Source: a bacterium (GTDB taxonomy: Bacteria > Planctomycetota > Planctomycetia > Planctomycetales > Planctomycetaceae). From it: a DNA stretch of 64,000 nt. Below the pieces are notes generated by a model, which ran no database searches, was not told where the DNA came from, and saw only the letters and a list, made by a program, of their open reading frames with translations. Numbering within the stretch: the stretch's first letter is position 1; every line of letters begins with the position of its first letter. Shown here piece after piece: positions 54,774-63,739 of the stretch. Where the stretch lies: the NCBI GenBank assembly GCA_016125225.1, contig WGME01000026.1, positions 39,516 to 103,515 on the forward strand, read 5' to 3'. The position numbers and the translations under genes are program-made.

Positions 54774-55259
54774 ATGTCGAGTACAACTGATCCCGATCCA
54801 AGTGCCTTCACCGCCAGCTATTGGCGCAGTGGTGTCTGGCTGATGGCCGGTTGCCTGGGAATCGGGGCGGCTGTGATCGCGATTCGAATGATCTCGTGGC
54901 CGCTGGCAGAGACCGGAACAGAGCCCGAAGATCTGTTTGCCGAATGGGATCAATCTCAATTCATCGAACTCGGTGACTCAAATTCGGCAAGCCCCGACAG
55001 CAATCCCCCGGAACTTCCACCGCTACCACCTATAGAATTTCCTGCCGACTTTCCATCACTCCCATCAATCAACGAACAGAGACTGGCGGAGTCGGTCCAT
55101 TCGCTTGAAACTGCCCCGACCTGGGCCACTTACGAAACTGCCACCAGCGAGATGACCAGCCCGGTCTGGTTTGATGGGACAATCGAGGGTGTTGATGACG
55201 GTCCCTCTGCCGCTTCACTGATTGTGCCCGTGAACGGACCCGCCCTGTCACCGCGCTGA
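54774..55259 (+). CDS. Small single-span membrane protein with proline-rich region
   Basis: A 161-residue protein with a short cytosolic N-terminus, one helix (~20-40, VWLMAGCLGIGAAVIAIRM) and an extracytoplasmic part with a proline run (PELPPLPPIEFPADFPSLP) around 77-97. No catalytic motif. It lies 22 bp upstream of an ExeA-like ATPase gene on the same strand. That architecture, N-terminal anchor then proline-rich stretch, recalls ExeB/GspB, the partner of ExeA, but sequence similarity cannot be claimed. Confidence 0.7.
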   Translation: MSSTTDPDPSAFTASYWRSGVWLMAGCLGIGAAVIAIRMISWPLAETGTEPEDLFAEWDQSQFIELGDSNSASPDSNPPELPPLPPIEFPADFPSLPSINEQRLAESVHSLETAPTWATYETATSEMTSPVWFDGTIEGVDDGPSAASLIVPVNGPALSPR

Positions 55260-55281
55260 ATGATTTCAGGAGGCCTCCGCG

Positions 55282-56103
55282 ATGTACGAGCAACATTGGC
55301 ATTTGCAGCAGCCGGCGTTTCGATCCTGTGCTTCCGCGAATTTTTTCTACGGCAGCCGGTCTCACGAGGCCGCGTTGCTCAAATTGCGGTATCTGGTCGA
55401 GCAACGCCAGGGCATCGCTTTGCTGACCGGTGTTTCGGGAAGTGGCAAGAGCTATGTCATCGACACTTTCTGTCAGCAGTTACCTGCCGACGCCGGGCCG
55501 GTGGTTCCCATCTTGTTTCCGCAACTGACATCGTCCGAGTTGCTGGGATACATCACTGCGAAACTGGAGTCAGTCACGGGGGCTGCCAACGGGTCCACGG
55601 AGAGTCTCGACTATGTTCTGCAACGACTGGAGCTCGCTTTCCAGCAGCTCACGCGAGCAGGTCGCCATCCGGTCATTGTCATCGACGATGCCCATCTGAT
55701 TGCTGACCGAAAAGTCTTTCAGACGCTGCAACTGCTATTGAACTATCGCCGCGCGAACGAGATCGATTTCTCCGTCTTGCTCGCCGGGAACCCGGAACTC
55801 GTCGGTCAGGTAAAACGTTACACAGCCTTGCATGAACGCATGGCATTTATGACCACGCTGCAGGCCTTCAACGCCGAAGAAACCGCCGAATACGTTCAGC
55901 ACCGTTTGCAGGCGGCCGGGGCCACAGAATCGATCTTCGATCAACCCGCGCTGGCTTCGATCTATCAACTCTCGGGCGGATCGCCGCGGCTGATTAACCG
56001 GCTGTGCGATTTCGCCCTGCTGGTGGGCTATGCCGACAATCTGGATCATGTCACTTCGGCACAGGTTGAAGCCGTAGCCGAAGAACTGGCCCTCGCGGCC
56101 TGA
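55282..56103 (+). CDS. ExeA/MshM-like AAA ATPase
   Basis: A 273-residue cytosolic P-loop ATPase of the ExeA/GspA type. It begins MYEQHWHLQQPAFRSCASANFFYGSRSHEAAL, the classical family N-terminus. Walker A is GVSGSGKS (K56), Walker B is VIVIDDAH (D135, D136), and a sensor motif is LLAGNPELVG. The C-terminal lid has GGSPRLINRLCDFALL. ExeA proteins act with ExeB in assembling a type II secretin, and relatives work in pilus biogenesis; the usual C-terminal peptidoglycan-binding domain is absent at this length. GGAGG lies just before the ATG. Likely co-transcribed with the upstream anchor protein. Confidence 0.92.
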   Translation: MYEQHWHLQQPAFRSCASANFFYGSRSHEAALLKLRYLVEQRQGIALLTGVSGSGKSYVIDTFCQQLPADAGPVVPILFPQLTSSELLGYITAKLESVTGAANGSTESLDYVLQRLELAFQQLTRAGRHPVIVIDDAHLIADRKVFQTLQLLLNYRRANEIDFSVLLAGNPELVGQVKRYTALHERMAFMTTLQAFNAEETAEYVQHRLQAAGATESIFDQPALASIYQLSGGSPRLINRLCDFALLVGYADNLDHVTSAQVEAVAEELALAA

Positions 56104-56104
56104 T

Positions 56105-56482
56105 TCACCCGGTCACGATTTCATGACCGGCGTCCTTCCAGCCCCGATAACCGCCGTCCATTGAAACGACATTCTTGTAGCCCATCTGCTGCAAGTTGTA
56201 GGCAGCAAGGGCACTGCGATAGCCGCCCCCACAGTACAACACGATTTCAGTGTTCATGTCGGGAACCGTGGCTTCGATATCGCGCTCGATAATCCCCTTG
56301 CCGAGATGCTTCGCGCCAGGCAGATGACCTTGAGCCCATTCATGGTCTTCACGGACATCGAACAGCAACACGTCTTCCCCGTGCGACAACCGGCGCTCAA
56401 TATCGGCGACGGAGCACTCCTGAATCTGCGGACGGACCGCATCAACCAGTTGGACGAATCGTTCACCGTGGGCTTTAGCCAT
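56105..56482 (-). CDS. Rhodanese-like domain protein
   Basis: A 125-residue single-domain rhodanese. The active-site loop is YCGGGYRS with C84, the sulfur-carrying cysteine, and the family blocks LLFDVREDHEWAQGHLPGAKHLGKG and SMDGGYRGWKDAGHE surround it. It probably transfers sulfane sulfur in the cytosol; partner unknown. The ATG at 56482 is chosen; an in-frame GTG lies three codons upstream. It converges with the ExeA gene, one base apart. Confidence 0.92.
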   Translation of the reverse strand: MAKAHGERFVQLVDAVRPQIQECSVADIERRLSHGEDVLLFDVREDHEWAQGHLPGAKHLGKGIIERDIEATVPDMNTEIVLYCGGGYRSALAAYNLQQMGYKNVVSMDGGYRGWKDAGHEIVTG

Positions 56483-56537
56483 GCCGTTCACTCATTTCTT
56501 CTACGCGTTTGTGACTCTCTAGGCCACGCCGAAGGTT

Positions 56538-56915
56538 TCATACCGGGGCAAAAGCAGTCCAAATCAACAATCCCGATAAGACAAGCACATAGGCATTCAA
56601 TGTTACGATGGGAACAGGGTATTTGGGAGCTGCCCCATAAACGCCATGATACCCAAACCAACCATTCCACAGCGAACACAGCATCATGATTACCGTGGCG
56701 ACTGTGGCTACCAGAAGATGCTGCCAATTCCCCACGCCAAGCAGGATTGTGAAGATCCCCCCTGTTACATAGAGCCAAGGGTTGCCAGTTATTCCTGCAC
56801 CCGGTGCTGGGGTTTCCTTAGAAATGACTTTTTTCAACCCAACTCCGGCGCTAAACATTCCCGTTGATATGTTCAATAGCCCCATCCAACAATACGGACT
56901 CGATAGCCATTGCAT
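56538..56915 (-). CDS. Small polytopic membrane protein of unknown function
   Basis: A 125-residue protein with four hydrophobic segments (LLNISTGMFSAGVGL, LYVTGGIFTILLGVG, LLVATVATVIMMLCSLW, ALVLSG-type end). The start at 56915 is chosen because GGGAG lies six bases before this ATG; earlier TTG and ATG codons in frame (56993, 56951) have no site. The surrounding 0.6 kb looks less GC-rich than neighbours. No family is recognised. It lies upstream of, and in the same direction as, the rhodanese gene. Confidence 0.6.
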   Translation of the reverse strand: MQWLSSPYCWMGLLNISTGMFSAGVGLKKVISKETPAPGAGITGNPWLYVTGGIFTILLGVGNWQHLLVATVATVIMMLCSLWNGWFGYHGVYGAAPKYPVPIVTLNAYVLVLSGLLIWTAFAPV

Positions 56916-57144
56916 GATCGACTCCCATCCAAAGAATAACGAGGACGCCATCCATCGAAGCGATACGTTAGTACGCTCTAGCAGTGAGATCAACCATCTT
57001 CAGTTGTGTCGAATCTCGATGCTCAGCCGCCGAACACCACGAATTAGTGTACTCATTGAATTCATTGGTACTTGCTTCGTGCCTGCGTTAGCATCCCATG
57101 GTACGCTCATTCCATAGGCGGGCCGCCGATCGTTGGGATTTATC

Positions 57145-58752
57145 ATGATTGCCCCCGGGAATTCTGTACGGACAACGCGGCCGCATGTGGTACGTCGGCT
57201 GATTGCCATCTCGGTGGTCTTCTTTGTCGCTCAACTTGTCGGCAGCGCTTTCAATATCTGGTACAACCTGATTCACATTGAGCCGCTGCTGACCGAAGGG
57301 CAGAACGCCCTCTTTGCCCGGTCGATCTTCTGGGTGAATGTCATTCTGTATCCCCTGGCGACTAGCGTCGGACTCTACATTCTCTGGTCCGTTCGTCCCG
57401 GGCTGGAGTTGGTCTGTGAAGACCGCGCATTGCAGGGCGAATCAGCGAATTGGTTGCGGGCCCGGGTCATTAATCTGCCGTGGTGGGCGCTCGGCATTGC
57501 CGCCACCTGCTGGCTGATCTGCATTCCCGCATTTTTGTGCTTACTGACGTTGTCGTCCGAACCACTCGATTCGCGCATCTATCTCCACTTGCCACTCTCT
57601 CTGATCATCTCTGGAAGCATCGCCGTCTCGGCCGGGTTCTTCTTTGTCGAACTCGTCGTGCTGCATTGGCTCTATCCCCTGCTGTTCTGCGATACCCCGC
57701 CGCATGGCATTCCGAATTCGTACCCGCTAACCGTTCGCAGTCGCGGTGTGATGTGGGCCATTTCGTCGTGTGTCTGCCCGATTGGCTGTTTGCTGTTGCT
57801 GACGCTGGAACCCCAATCGTTGGAAGGGCACGGACAATGGTTTGCGCTCACCGTGGGGATGCTGGCCATCATCTTTGGACTGGTCACGGCAGCGGCTTCT
57901 TCGCGGCTATTGCTGGAACCGGTGGATGCTTTGCAGAATGTGGCGGCGGCCGTCCGTCAGGGCAATTTGTCACAACAGATCGAAGTCTTACGGGCCGATG
58001 AGTTCGGACCACTCATCAGTACCGTCAATGCGATGATTGCCGATCTGCGTGAAAAGGAGCAACTGGCCGAGTTGTTTGGCCGTCATGTGGGCCGTGCCGC
58101 GGCCGCTCAACTTCTGGCGACGGAACCCGGAGCCCCCGCGGGAGTGGAGCAGACATTAACCGTGCTGTTCGCCGATCTCCGCAGTTTTACGGACCGTTCG
58201 GAACGGATCTCGCCGACGGAATCGGTGGCCCTTCTCAACCGGTTCTTTTCCGAGATGGTTGAGATTATCGAGTCGTCGCATGGCGGCATGGTGAACAAGT
58301 TTCTCGGCGATGGATTGATGGCCTTGTTTGGGGCGATCGACAACAGCATCAATCATGCTGACCTGGCGGTGTCCGCTGGCCTGGCCATGTTGGATCAACT
58401 GGAAGTGATGAATCAATCGCTACCGGAACTACAGAACCAGACATTGCAGATGGGCGTAGGCATCTGCACTGGGACCGCGATTGTGGGGAGTATCGGTTCG
58501 CAGCAGCGTGGCGAATTCACCGCCATTGGCCCGACAGTCAATCTCGCCTCGCGCATTGAAACTCACACCAAAACGGTCCGCTCGCCGTTGCTTGTATCGC
58601 AGACCACGCAACAACTTCTCTCGGCCACCTTTCGGCAGATGCTCGGTGGACGATTGCGGGAATTGCCCCCCGTACTGATTCGTGGTGTCGATACGCCCGT
58701 GATACTTTATGCCATCGATCCCACACCGATCAAAGGCTCTTGGGCACCTTAA
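57145..58752 (+). CDS. Membrane class III adenylate/guanylate cyclase with HAMP domain
   Basis: A 535-residue receptor-type cyclase. Six hydrophobic helices occupy ~20-260, then a HAMP linker (SSRLLLEPVDALQNVAAAVRQGNLSQQI) and a C-terminal cyclase domain. Metal Asp residues are D344 (LFADLRSF) and D389 (FLGDGLMALFG); K385 in VNKFLGD matches the adenine-contacting Lys; VNLASR carries the transition-state residues. The second base-contact position, usually Asp, is P463 (AIGPTVN). The signal is unknown. GGGA is seven bases before the ATG at 57145; a TTG start lies at 57133. Confidence 0.9.
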   Translation: MIAPGNSVRTTRPHVVRRLIAISVVFFVAQLVGSAFNIWYNLIHIEPLLTEGQNALFARSIFWVNVILYPLATSVGLYILWSVRPGLELVCEDRALQGESANWLRARVINLPWWALGIAATCWLICIPAFLCLLTLSSEPLDSRIYLHLPLSLIISGSIAVSAGFFFVELVVLHWLYPLLFCDTPPHGIPNSYPLTVRSRGVMWAISSCVCPIGCLLLLTLEPQSLEGHGQWFALTVGMLAIIFGLVTAAASSRLLLEPVDALQNVAAAVRQGNLSQQIEVLRADEFGPLISTVNAMIADLREKEQLAELFGRHVGRAAAAQLLATEPGAPAGVEQTLTVLFADLRSFTDRSERISPTESVALLNRFFSEMVEIIESSHGGMVNKFLGDGLMALFGAIDNSINHADLAVSAGLAMLDQLEVMNQSLPELQNQTLQMGVGICTGTAIVGSIGSQQRGEFTAIGPTVNLASRIETHTKTVRSPLLVSQTTQQLLSATFRQMLGGRLRELPPVLIRGVDTPVILYAIDPTPIKGSWAP

Positions 58753-58768
58753 ACTCGTCAGGTCGAAT

Positions 58769-59446
58769 ATGGAAGCTGTTCCAAGTCTACCACCGCAAAA
58801 AGATGCGGCCGCCGGACAGGCGGTTTACACCAAGCCGGTGCTCTCCGTCTATGATCTCTTGGTCCTTGGTCTTTCGAATCGATGGATCTGGAAGTGTCCG
58901 ACACCGCAGATTGAAGCCCATTACAACCACCATCTCTCGGCGAATCATCTGGATGTCGGCGTTGGTACGGGATATTTCCTGGATCGTTGCCAGTTTCCCA
59001 GCCCGCAGCCGCGTGTGGGGTTGATGGATCTGAACCCCAACACGCTCGACTACGCCTCGCAACGCATTGCCCGGTACCAGCCGGAGATTTACCGCCAGAA
59101 CATTCTGGAACCGATTACTCAGCCCATCCCGCCGTTCGATTCGATTGGCATCAACTATCTGCTGCACTGTGTGCCGGGAAGCATCACCGAGAAGGCGGTC
59201 GCCTTCGACCATCTGCGAACACTCATGAATCCGAGAGCCTGTCTGTTCGGCTCCACGATTCTGCATCAGGGTGTCCCCCGCAGTTGGCTGGCGCAACGGC
59301 TGATGCGCATCTATAACCAGAAAGGCATCTTCAGCAATCAAGCCGATGACCTCGACGGGTTAACGCATGCTCTGAAGCAGCGTTTTCAACACGTCGAGGT
59401 TCGCGTCCAAGGTTGTGTGGCGTTGTTTTCAGGGCAGAACTCGTAG
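58769..59446 (+). CDS. Class I SAM-dependent methyltransferase
   Basis: A 225-residue cytosolic methyltransferase. Motif I is LDVGVGTGYFLDRC, with the acidic end of strand 2 in VGLMDLNPNTLDYA, and a motif IV-like IGINYLLHCVPGSI. The acceptor is unknown. The ATG at 58769 has AGGT seven bases upstream and lies 16 bp after the cyclase stop, so co-transcription with the cyclase is likely. It converges with a DUF1501 gene. Confidence 0.88.
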   Translation: MEAVPSLPPQKDAAAGQAVYTKPVLSVYDLLVLGLSNRWIWKCPTPQIEAHYNHHLSANHLDVGVGTGYFLDRCQFPSPQPRVGLMDLNPNTLDYASQRIARYQPEIYRQNILEPITQPIPPFDSIGINYLLHCVPGSITEKAVAFDHLRTLMNPRACLFGSTILHQGVPRSWLAQRLMRIYNQKGIFSNQADDLDGLTHALKQRFQHVEVRVQGCVALFSGQNS

Positions 59447-59461
59447 CCACCACCGCCACTG

Positions 59462-60835
59462 CTACACCAGCTCATGCATGGGTTCGTTGCCCTGTTCGAC
59501 GAGATACTGTGGCACGCCGGACAGGTCGAACACGCGGGTGTTCTGGGCATCGATATCGGCACACTTGTAAAGCGTGGCGAAGACTTCCTGGAACTTGACC
59601 GGCCGCAGATTCGGGTGCTCGCCATAACGATTGGTCGAGCCAATGGCCTGCCCGGTTCGCATTCCACCGCCAGCCATCACTGCAGTATTGGCTTGCGGCC
59701 AGTGATCGCGGCTGTTGTTGCCGTTGATCTTTGGTGTGCGACCAAATTCGCCCCAGACCACGATGGAGACATCCCGATCGAGACCCCGTTCATGCAGGTC
59801 GGTCACCAAAGCGGCCAGGCCCTGATCGAGACGCGGACATTCTTCCCGGCATTTCGGATAGTTCATGCCATCGGGCCCGTGCCAGTCCCAGCGGCTGAAG
59901 TTCATCGAAACAAACCGGGCACCGGCTTCGACCAGTCGGCGGGCGAGGCACAGGTTCTCGACCATCGGCGGTGCGCCATCGCGCTGAAACTCTTCGCTGC
60001 TATGGCCATAGCGGGCCACCACGCGCGGGTCTTCCTTCGAGAGATCGAGGGCATCGACCAGTTTCGAGGTCGTTAAGATTCCCATCGCCTGTTGAGCATA
60101 AACATCAAGGCTTTCCATCTGGCCGCGCTGGTCAGCCGAACGTTGGAAGCGGTCGAGTGACTGCATCAGGCTGGTGCGGTCTTTGAGTTTGTCGAGCGTG
60201 ATGCCGTGCAGGGTCATGTTGTCGGGCTTGCTGCGGGCTTCGCGGCCGAGCAGGTTGAACGGGGCATGTGCCACGCCCAGGAAGCCGCCGTCGCCCGGTT
60301 CTCCCCAGGTGCGGTTGCCGGTTTGATACATCAGGGCCACATTCGCGGGAATGGCCTGCGAAACCTGCCCCGCCATGTGCGAGACCCAAGCCCCGCCTGA
60401 TGGCCAACCACCCGGTGGTTGCCGCTCACCCTTCTTGCGACCGGTCATGCATTGATAGGCGTCGTGGGCACCGTCGGAATCTGACAGTGACCGTACGAGG
60501 ACAAACTTGTCCATCATTGCGGCCATTTTCGGGAACATCTCGCTGACGTAGATGCCCGGCACATTGGTGGCGATGGCGGCGAACTCGCCCCGCACTTCGG
60601 CTGGGGCCTCCGGCTTTGGGTCCCACATATCGAGATGCGGCGGCCCCCCCGGCAGGTAGATGTTGATGATCGCCTTGTGCGACTGGCTCGACGGCGTCAC
60701 CGAGGCGGCTCGCAGGCTATCGGCGAGAGTGATGCCGCCGAGTGCCATGCCGCCAATGGTCAGAAAATCTCGCCGCGAAACCCCATCACAAAACCCTCGT
60801 CGTCGTGCACCTGGTCGCCCCAGAATCGTCAGCAT
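59462..60835 (-). CDS. DUF1501 Tat-exported protein
   Basis: A 457-residue DUF1501 protein with the twin-arginine leader SRRDFLTIGGMALGGITLADSL. Conserved blocks: NIYLPGGPPHLDMWDPKPEAPAEVRGEF, MNFSRWDWHGP and VVWGEFGRTPKINGNNSRDHWPQANTAVMAGGG. Function is unknown. It lies 69 bp downstream of another DUF1501 gene on the same strand, apparently a tandem pair, and no cytochrome gene of the DUF1549/1553 class accompanies them in this window. Confidence 0.93.
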   Translation of the reverse strand: MLTILGRPGARRRGFCDGVSRRDFLTIGGMALGGITLADSLRAASVTPSSQSHKAIINIYLPGGPPHLDMWDPKPEAPAEVRGEFAAIATNVPGIYVSEMFPKMAAMMDKFVLVRSLSDSDGAHDAYQCMTGRKKGERQPPGGWPSGGAWVSHMAGQVSQAIPANVALMYQTGNRTWGEPGDGGFLGVAHAPFNLLGREARSKPDNMTLHGITLDKLKDRTSLMQSLDRFQRSADQRGQMESLDVYAQQAMGILTTSKLVDALDLSKEDPRVVARYGHSSEEFQRDGAPPMVENLCLARRLVEAGARFVSMNFSRWDWHGPDGMNYPKCREECPRLDQGLAALVTDLHERGLDRDVSIVVWGEFGRTPKINGNNSRDHWPQANTAVMAGGGMRTGQAIGSTNRYGEHPNLRPVKFQEVFATLYKCADIDAQNTRVFDLSGVPQYLVEQGNEPMHELV

Positions 60836-60904
60836 ATCGTATCTTTCGTCTCAAAATTTCTGGAGCGCGGCGGGTTCGTTGAAATCGGATTCGGTCAGTG
60901 GCCA

Positions 60905-62326
60905 TTAAGCCACGGGCAGCAGTTCGTCGATCACATTTCCAGTTGGCAGGATCGGCATCGGTCGACCACGATGATCGGGGAACGATGCATGCCAATCGAT
61001 TCCCAGATGCCGATACACCGTGGCCCAGAGATCGTTCGGTGTCAGCGGCCGATCTTTGGGATGTTCACCTTTGGCATTGGTTGAACCGATCACCTGTCCG
61101 GTGCGTTGACCGCCGCCGAAAGTGATCAGACTCATGGCTTGCGGCCAGTGATCGCGACCGGGCTGCATCACGCCCGTCTGCGATCCGACCACATTGCTCA
61201 CCCGGGGGGTACGGCCGAACTCGCCGGTCACCACCACCAGTACGCGTTTGTCGAGACCGCGGTTATACAGGTCTTCCACCAGGGCCGTGACGGCCTGATC
61301 ATAGATCGGCAACCGCAATTTCAGGTCGTCAAACATGTGACAATTGACTGCGTGAGAATCCCAGTTGTAGGTTCCCTGTTTCAACCATTCGATGCCCGAC
61401 TGATACGGGTTTTCGATGACCACCGAGCAGAAGGTGCAACCCGCTTCGACCAACCGCCGGGCCATCAACAAGCGTTGACCCCACGCATGTTTGCCATAAC
61501 GGTCGCGGACCGATTCCTCTTCCAGAGAAAGATCAAACGCCAGTTTGGCTTTCTCGCTCGTCAGCAGGCCCATGGCGCGATCGTGGAATTTGTCCATCGA
61601 GGCCATCAGCCCCGATTGATCTGCCTGGCGACGAAAGTGATCGAACTGCGAGAGCAACCGGCTGCGGTCGTCCAATCGTCCAGTGATTTCCGCGATGGGC
61701 GAAATATTGGGGACTTCAAATTTTGGCTGGCTGGGATCGCCGGGGACCATGAACGGTGTGTATGCCGGCCCGAGATAGGCTGCCCCTTGACTGAAGGTAT
61801 CGACCTGTTGCCGTCCCGGTTCCACGATGCAGGTGTAATTGGGAACATCGGCTTTGCGTTGTTCGATACTCTTGGCCACAATCGAACCGACCGCCGGGGC
61901 ATCATTAACGAACCCGACGGGCGACCGGGGATCGCGGCCGGTCATGAATTTCTTGTGACCACCACCGTGATCGGAAAACTCATGGGCTATGGAGCGGACC
62001 ACGTTGTATTTGTGAGCCAGCTTGGCATGGCGTGGCATCAACTCGCAGACATCGAGCCCCGGCACGGTCGTGGCGATCGGGCGGAACTCGCCACGATACT
62101 CCGAGGGAGCATCGGGCTTCATGTCGTACATTTCCATGTGGGGCGGGCCGCCTGGCATCCACACGAAAATGATCGCGGTATCTTTTTCCGCTTGGCCGCT
62201 CGCAGCCGCCTGAGCACTGCGAAGCTGGAACAATTGCGGTAAGGTGAGGCCGCCAAGTCCTAGGGTGCCTAATCGCAAAAATTCTCTGCGGGCAACGGGA
62301 CCGGCACACGTACGATACGCGTTCAT
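60905..62326 (-). CDS. DUF1501 Tat-exported protein
   Basis: A 473-residue DUF1501 protein. The Tat leader is ARREFLRLGTLGLGGLTLP. Family blocks: AIIFVWMPGGPPHMEMYDMKPDAPSEYRGEF, HGGGHKKFMTGRDPRSPVG, TYNWDSHAVNCH and VVVTGEFGRTPRVSNVVGSQTGVMQPGRDHWPQAMSLITFGGG. Function is unknown. The ATG at 62326 begins the leader; an in-frame TTG lies at 62350. Upstream is a 312-bp gap facing the divergent dus gene. Confidence 0.93.
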   Translation of the reverse strand: MNAYRTCAGPVARREFLRLGTLGLGGLTLPQLFQLRSAQAAASGQAEKDTAIIFVWMPGGPPHMEMYDMKPDAPSEYRGEFRPIATTVPGLDVCELMPRHAKLAHKYNVVRSIAHEFSDHGGGHKKFMTGRDPRSPVGFVNDAPAVGSIVAKSIEQRKADVPNYTCIVEPGRQQVDTFSQGAAYLGPAYTPFMVPGDPSQPKFEVPNISPIAEITGRLDDRSRLLSQFDHFRRQADQSGLMASMDKFHDRAMGLLTSEKAKLAFDLSLEEESVRDRYGKHAWGQRLLMARRLVEAGCTFCSVVIENPYQSGIEWLKQGTYNWDSHAVNCHMFDDLKLRLPIYDQAVTALVEDLYNRGLDKRVLVVVTGEFGRTPRVSNVVGSQTGVMQPGRDHWPQAMSLITFGGGQRTGQVIGSTNAKGEHPKDRPLTPNDLWATVYRHLGIDWHASFPDHRGRPMPILPTGNVIDELLPVA

Positions 62327-62638
62327 CAGCGAGCACTTTCTGAACGACAAAGGTGAGCCACAAACGGGGGGGATATCGGGGTAGGCCGATCCCTCAGCGA
62401 CGGTCGCGAATCCATCGACGGTAGGGAATTATCGTCCACCAGCGGCCAACATGTCAACAGATTTCGATATGTTAGTACGGCAAACCAGGGGACATGCGCA
62501 CACATTTTCGGATTTAAGCGGAATGCTTCGCCTGACGACTTGGCGGTTTCCGACCAGGAGTGTCACGATATCTCGCCATAGATGTCTTGATTTCAGGCAA
62601 CGAAAAGACGATTCGCACAACCGCTCGGATGGATTCAC
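62327..62638. other. 312-bp divergent intergenic region
   Basis: It lies between the DUF1501 gene (minus) and the dus gene (plus). A 64-codon ORF (62451-62642) exists but has no coding character or start signal. No terminators or clear promoter boxes were found. Confidence 0.4.
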
Positions 62639-63739
62639 GTGAACATCGAATTTCCGCCGATGCAAGCGACTTCGACCCCGAAGGCTTTGAAGCCCAATTG
62701 GTCCGAGCCCCTGCGTATCGGTGACCGAACTTTGCCGGCCCGATATTGCCTGGCACCCCTCGCTGGTTACACGCAACTGGCCTTTCGGCGGGTCATTCGC
62801 GAACTCGGCGGGTTGGGGCTGGCGACCACCGACCTGGTGCTGGCAACGCACTTGCTCTCGGGCCATCGCCACTCGCGGGAACTGATCGCCACCCACCCGA
62901 GCGACCAGCCGCTATCGATTCAAATCTTTGGGGGAAGCGTCGGGCCATTGGTCGAGTCGGCGAAATGGCTCGTCGATCATGGCTATGAAGGGATTGACCT
63001 GAACATGGGCTGTCCGATGGCGAAAGTGAACGGCGCCGGTGGAGGAGCCCGCTTGATGTGCGACGCCGTGAGTGCCCGCCAGTTGGTGGCGGCAGTCGTG
63101 CAGGCCGTGCCTGTCCCCGTGACGGTGAAAATGCGGTTGGGTTGGGACCGCGATTCGTTGACCGCTCCACAACTGGCCCGTGACTTTGAGGAAGAAGGGG
63201 TCGCCGCGATCACTATTCACGGTCGCACTCGGCAGCAGGGCTTTCAGGGCACGGTCAATCTCGAAGGCATCGCTGCAACCGTTGCCGCCGTGAAATCGAT
63301 ACCAATCATCGGCAATGGCGATGTCCGCACGATCGCGGAAGCGGTCCACATGCGGAAGGTGACACAGTGTGCTGCCATCGCAATTGGTCGTGGCGCATTG
63401 CTCGACCCGTGGATCTTCCGCAAGCTGTCCGATGCGGATGCGGGCCGACCCATTCGGGAACCGACATCCGCCGAACAGATCAACTTTTTAGGTCGGCATT
63501 TCGAGTTGATGACCGAACAGCATGGCGAGCGCAGCTGCGTCCTCTTCCGCAAATTCGCCGCCTGGTATGGCGCACGGCTGGGCATTCCCGAAGAACTCGA
63601 ACAGCGGCTAAGACTGTTCGAATCGGAGCGGGAATTCGCGGAGATCGTGGACCAGATCCGTGATCAACAAGGGACTCGCCGATCAACCATCGCCACCGCA
63701 CTTATCAAAGTGCCGAATGGTCCGGTGGAACGTTGGTGA
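62639..63739 (+). CDS. tRNA-dihydrouridine synthase
   Basis: Reduces uridine to dihydrouridine in the tRNA D-loop with FMN and NAD(P)H. The 366 residues show the FMN TIM-barrel blocks LAPLAGYTQLAFRRVIRELG, GIDLNMGCPMAKV (catalytic Cys), VKMRLGWDRDSLT, TIHGRTRQQGFQG and PIIGNGDVRTI. The helical RNA-binding domain follows. The start is uncertain: GTG at 62639 with GGA five bases before it, or ATG at 62660. The bacterial Dus subclass is not assigned. Confidence 0.94.
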   Translation: MNIEFPPMQATSTPKALKPNWSEPLRIGDRTLPARYCLAPLAGYTQLAFRRVIRELGGLGLATTDLVLATHLLSGHRHSRELIATHPSDQPLSIQIFGGSVGPLVESAKWLVDHGYEGIDLNMGCPMAKVNGAGGGARLMCDAVSARQLVAAVVQAVPVPVTVKMRLGWDRDSLTAPQLARDFEEEGVAAITIHGRTRQQGFQGTVNLEGIAATVAAVKSIPIIGNGDVRTIAEAVHMRKVTQCAAIAIGRGALLDPWIFRKLSDADAGRPIREPTSAEQINFLGRHFELMTEQHGERSCVLFRKFAAWYGARLGIPEELEQRLRLFESEREFAEIVDQIRDQQGTRRSTIATALIKVPNGPVERW

